From Deltaproteobacteria bacterium (GTDB taxonomy: Bacteria; Desulfobacterota; DSM-4660; Desulfatiglandales; B25-G16): DNA of 6,678 nt. The position numbers were made by a program, and so were the translations under genes. The stretch is from positions 2,175,111-2,181,788 of the forward strand of contig CP070752.1 in NCBI GenBank assembly GCA_020348625.1, in the 5' to 3' direction. The notes below the pieces were generated by a model. The model saw only the letters and a program-made list of their open reading frames with translations. It was not told the origin of the DNA and made no database searches. Positions 5,981-6,678 of this stretch are shown here, one piece after another. How positions within the stretch are numbered: the first letter of the stretch is position 1; every line of letters starts with the position of its first letter.

Positions 5981-6678
5981 ATGGCCCAGTATTACGATGA
6001 TCTCCTCACGCTGTGCGGGTTTGAAGCTGAAGAGATCGAACAGGAAAGGCCGAGGATAGAGAAGACCTTTGAGAGACTGGGCATAGGTCCTGATGACATG
6101 CATACGGCCGATCAGTGGGTGAGGCAAAACCATGATGTAACGTTGACCGGTGTCAGGAAGCTCTTGGGCGCATGGCTTAAAGAGCTGATCGATGTGGTGT
6201 TGGCCAAAGATGAGGGCAAAAAGATTGTCTACTTCGGGTTTCCCGCCATAACTGGCCCCGGCTTGATGCTCAGCGCTTCTTCTGAGGATGTATTTGTCTG
6301 TGCCCCCGACATGGTCCTGGATCACACCATGGGGCAAATCTTCAATAAGCTTACCCCCATACTTGAGGCAGGAGAGGCCAATGGGCTCCCTCCTGGACAT
6401 GCATTGTGTTCATTATGGCAGGCAAAGATAGGTGGTATCGTTAAGGGGATGATCCCTGTTCCGGATTTGGCTCTCGCCTCCAGTTATTCTTGTGACATGG
6501 GCTCCAAGGCCGATGATCTGGTAACTGCCCAATTTGGGACCCCCATCACTTACATTGACGGGGTTATGGATTCCCACTGGGGAGAATATCCTGACTATTT
6601 GCCGGAACGGGTTCAGTATCTGGGTGTACAGATAAATCAGGCCCTGAACAAGGCCGAGGAGGTCTTGAATATTAAGAT
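5981..6678 (+). CDS. 2-hydroxyacyl-CoA dehydratase/benzoyl-CoA reductase-type subunit, N-terminal part
   Basis: The frame runs open to the end of the window, giving 232 residues of a protein that is usually about 370-430 long. The start is ATG 5981: AAGGAA (5969-5974) lies 6 bases upstream and an in-frame TAA (5975-5977) excludes an earlier start. The visible pattern fits the HgdB/BcrC-type family: an N-terminal helical region (1-80), FGFPAITGPGLMLSAS (85-100) corresponding to the family's Pro..Glu/Ala-Gly segment, LCSLWQAKIGG (142-152) like the family's CS...(A/S).(L/I)G, then PVPDLALASSYSCD (159-172) and TPITYIDG (187-194). Cys143 and Cys171 are the likely [4Fe-4S] ligands. Known for the family: ketyl-radical dehydration of 2-hydroxyacyl-CoA or ATP-driven aromatic ring reduction, with an ATP-dependent activator and a second subunit. 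Those partners would lie downstream if present. The exact reaction is unassigned; a catalytically unrelated family member is possible. Confidence 0.75.
   Translation, partial: MAQYYDDLLTLCGFEAEEIEQERPRIEKTFERLGIGPDDMHTADQWVRQNHDVTLTGVRKLLGAWLKELIDVVLAKDEGKKIVYFGFPAITGPGLMLSASSEDVFVCAPDMVLDHTMGQIFNKLTPILEAGEANGLPPGHALCSLWQAKIGGIVKGMIPVPDLALASSYSCDMGSKADDLVTAQFGTPITYIDGVMDSHWGEYPDYLPERVQYLGVQINQALNKAEEVLNIK

Noticed and set aside
5885..6400. 171-codon minus-strand frame
   Set aside because: Antisense to the dehydratase-like gene, with no recognisable motif; the plus frame has family motifs, a ribosome site and stays open for 232 codons.

Overview
The window reads as part of an anaerobic catabolic gene cluster: seven genes, all on the plus strand, with no RNA genes, mobile elements or CRISPR seen. 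The families present (crotonase-fold hydrolases resembling 6-oxocamphor hydrolase, NAD-dependent 3-hydroxyacyl-CoA dehydrogenases, a DRE-TIM metalloenzyme related to homocitrate/isopropylmalate synthases and a 2-hydroxyacyl-CoA dehydratase/benzoyl-CoA-reductase-type subunit) are typical of strict anaerobes that degrade alicyclic, aromatic or branched acids as CoA thioesters, such as Desulfobacterota, syntrophs or Clostridia. The host cannot be fixed more precisely from this sequence. Strong Shine-Dalgarno sites (AGGAGG/AAGGAG) precede nearly every gene.

Layout. Positions 1-489 hold the C-terminal half of a crotonase-family protein, followed by a good intrinsic terminator at 552-581. A small, lower-GC gene (764-1093) matches the DUF6506 type by eye. 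At 1370-2287 is a complete 305-residue crotonase paralogous to the first gene; it keeps the His/His/Asp active-site set of 6-oxocamphor hydrolase, a C-C bond cleaving beta-diketone hydrolase. Each of these units has its own 270-325 bp non-coding leader containing short repeats or dyads. From 2612 the genes lie closer together: two dissimilar 3-hydroxyacyl-CoA dehydrogenases (2612-3511 and 3660-4598), the DRE-TIM enzyme (4650-5882) and the start of a 2-hydroxyacyl-CoA dehydratase-like subunit (5981 to beyond the window).

How they may work together (inference). The dehydrogenases could oxidise a ring or side-chain hydroxyl to a beta-keto function, the crotonase pair could hydrolyse a C-C bond next to two carbonyls, and the DRE-TIM protein and dehydratase-like protein could carry out C-C bond formation or cleavage and radical dehydration or reduction. 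No substrate can be read from the sequence. Several members depart from canonical active sites (HFYLP and Asp for Glu in dehydrogenase 1; missing histidines in the DRE-TIM protein), so the pathway may handle an unusual substrate.
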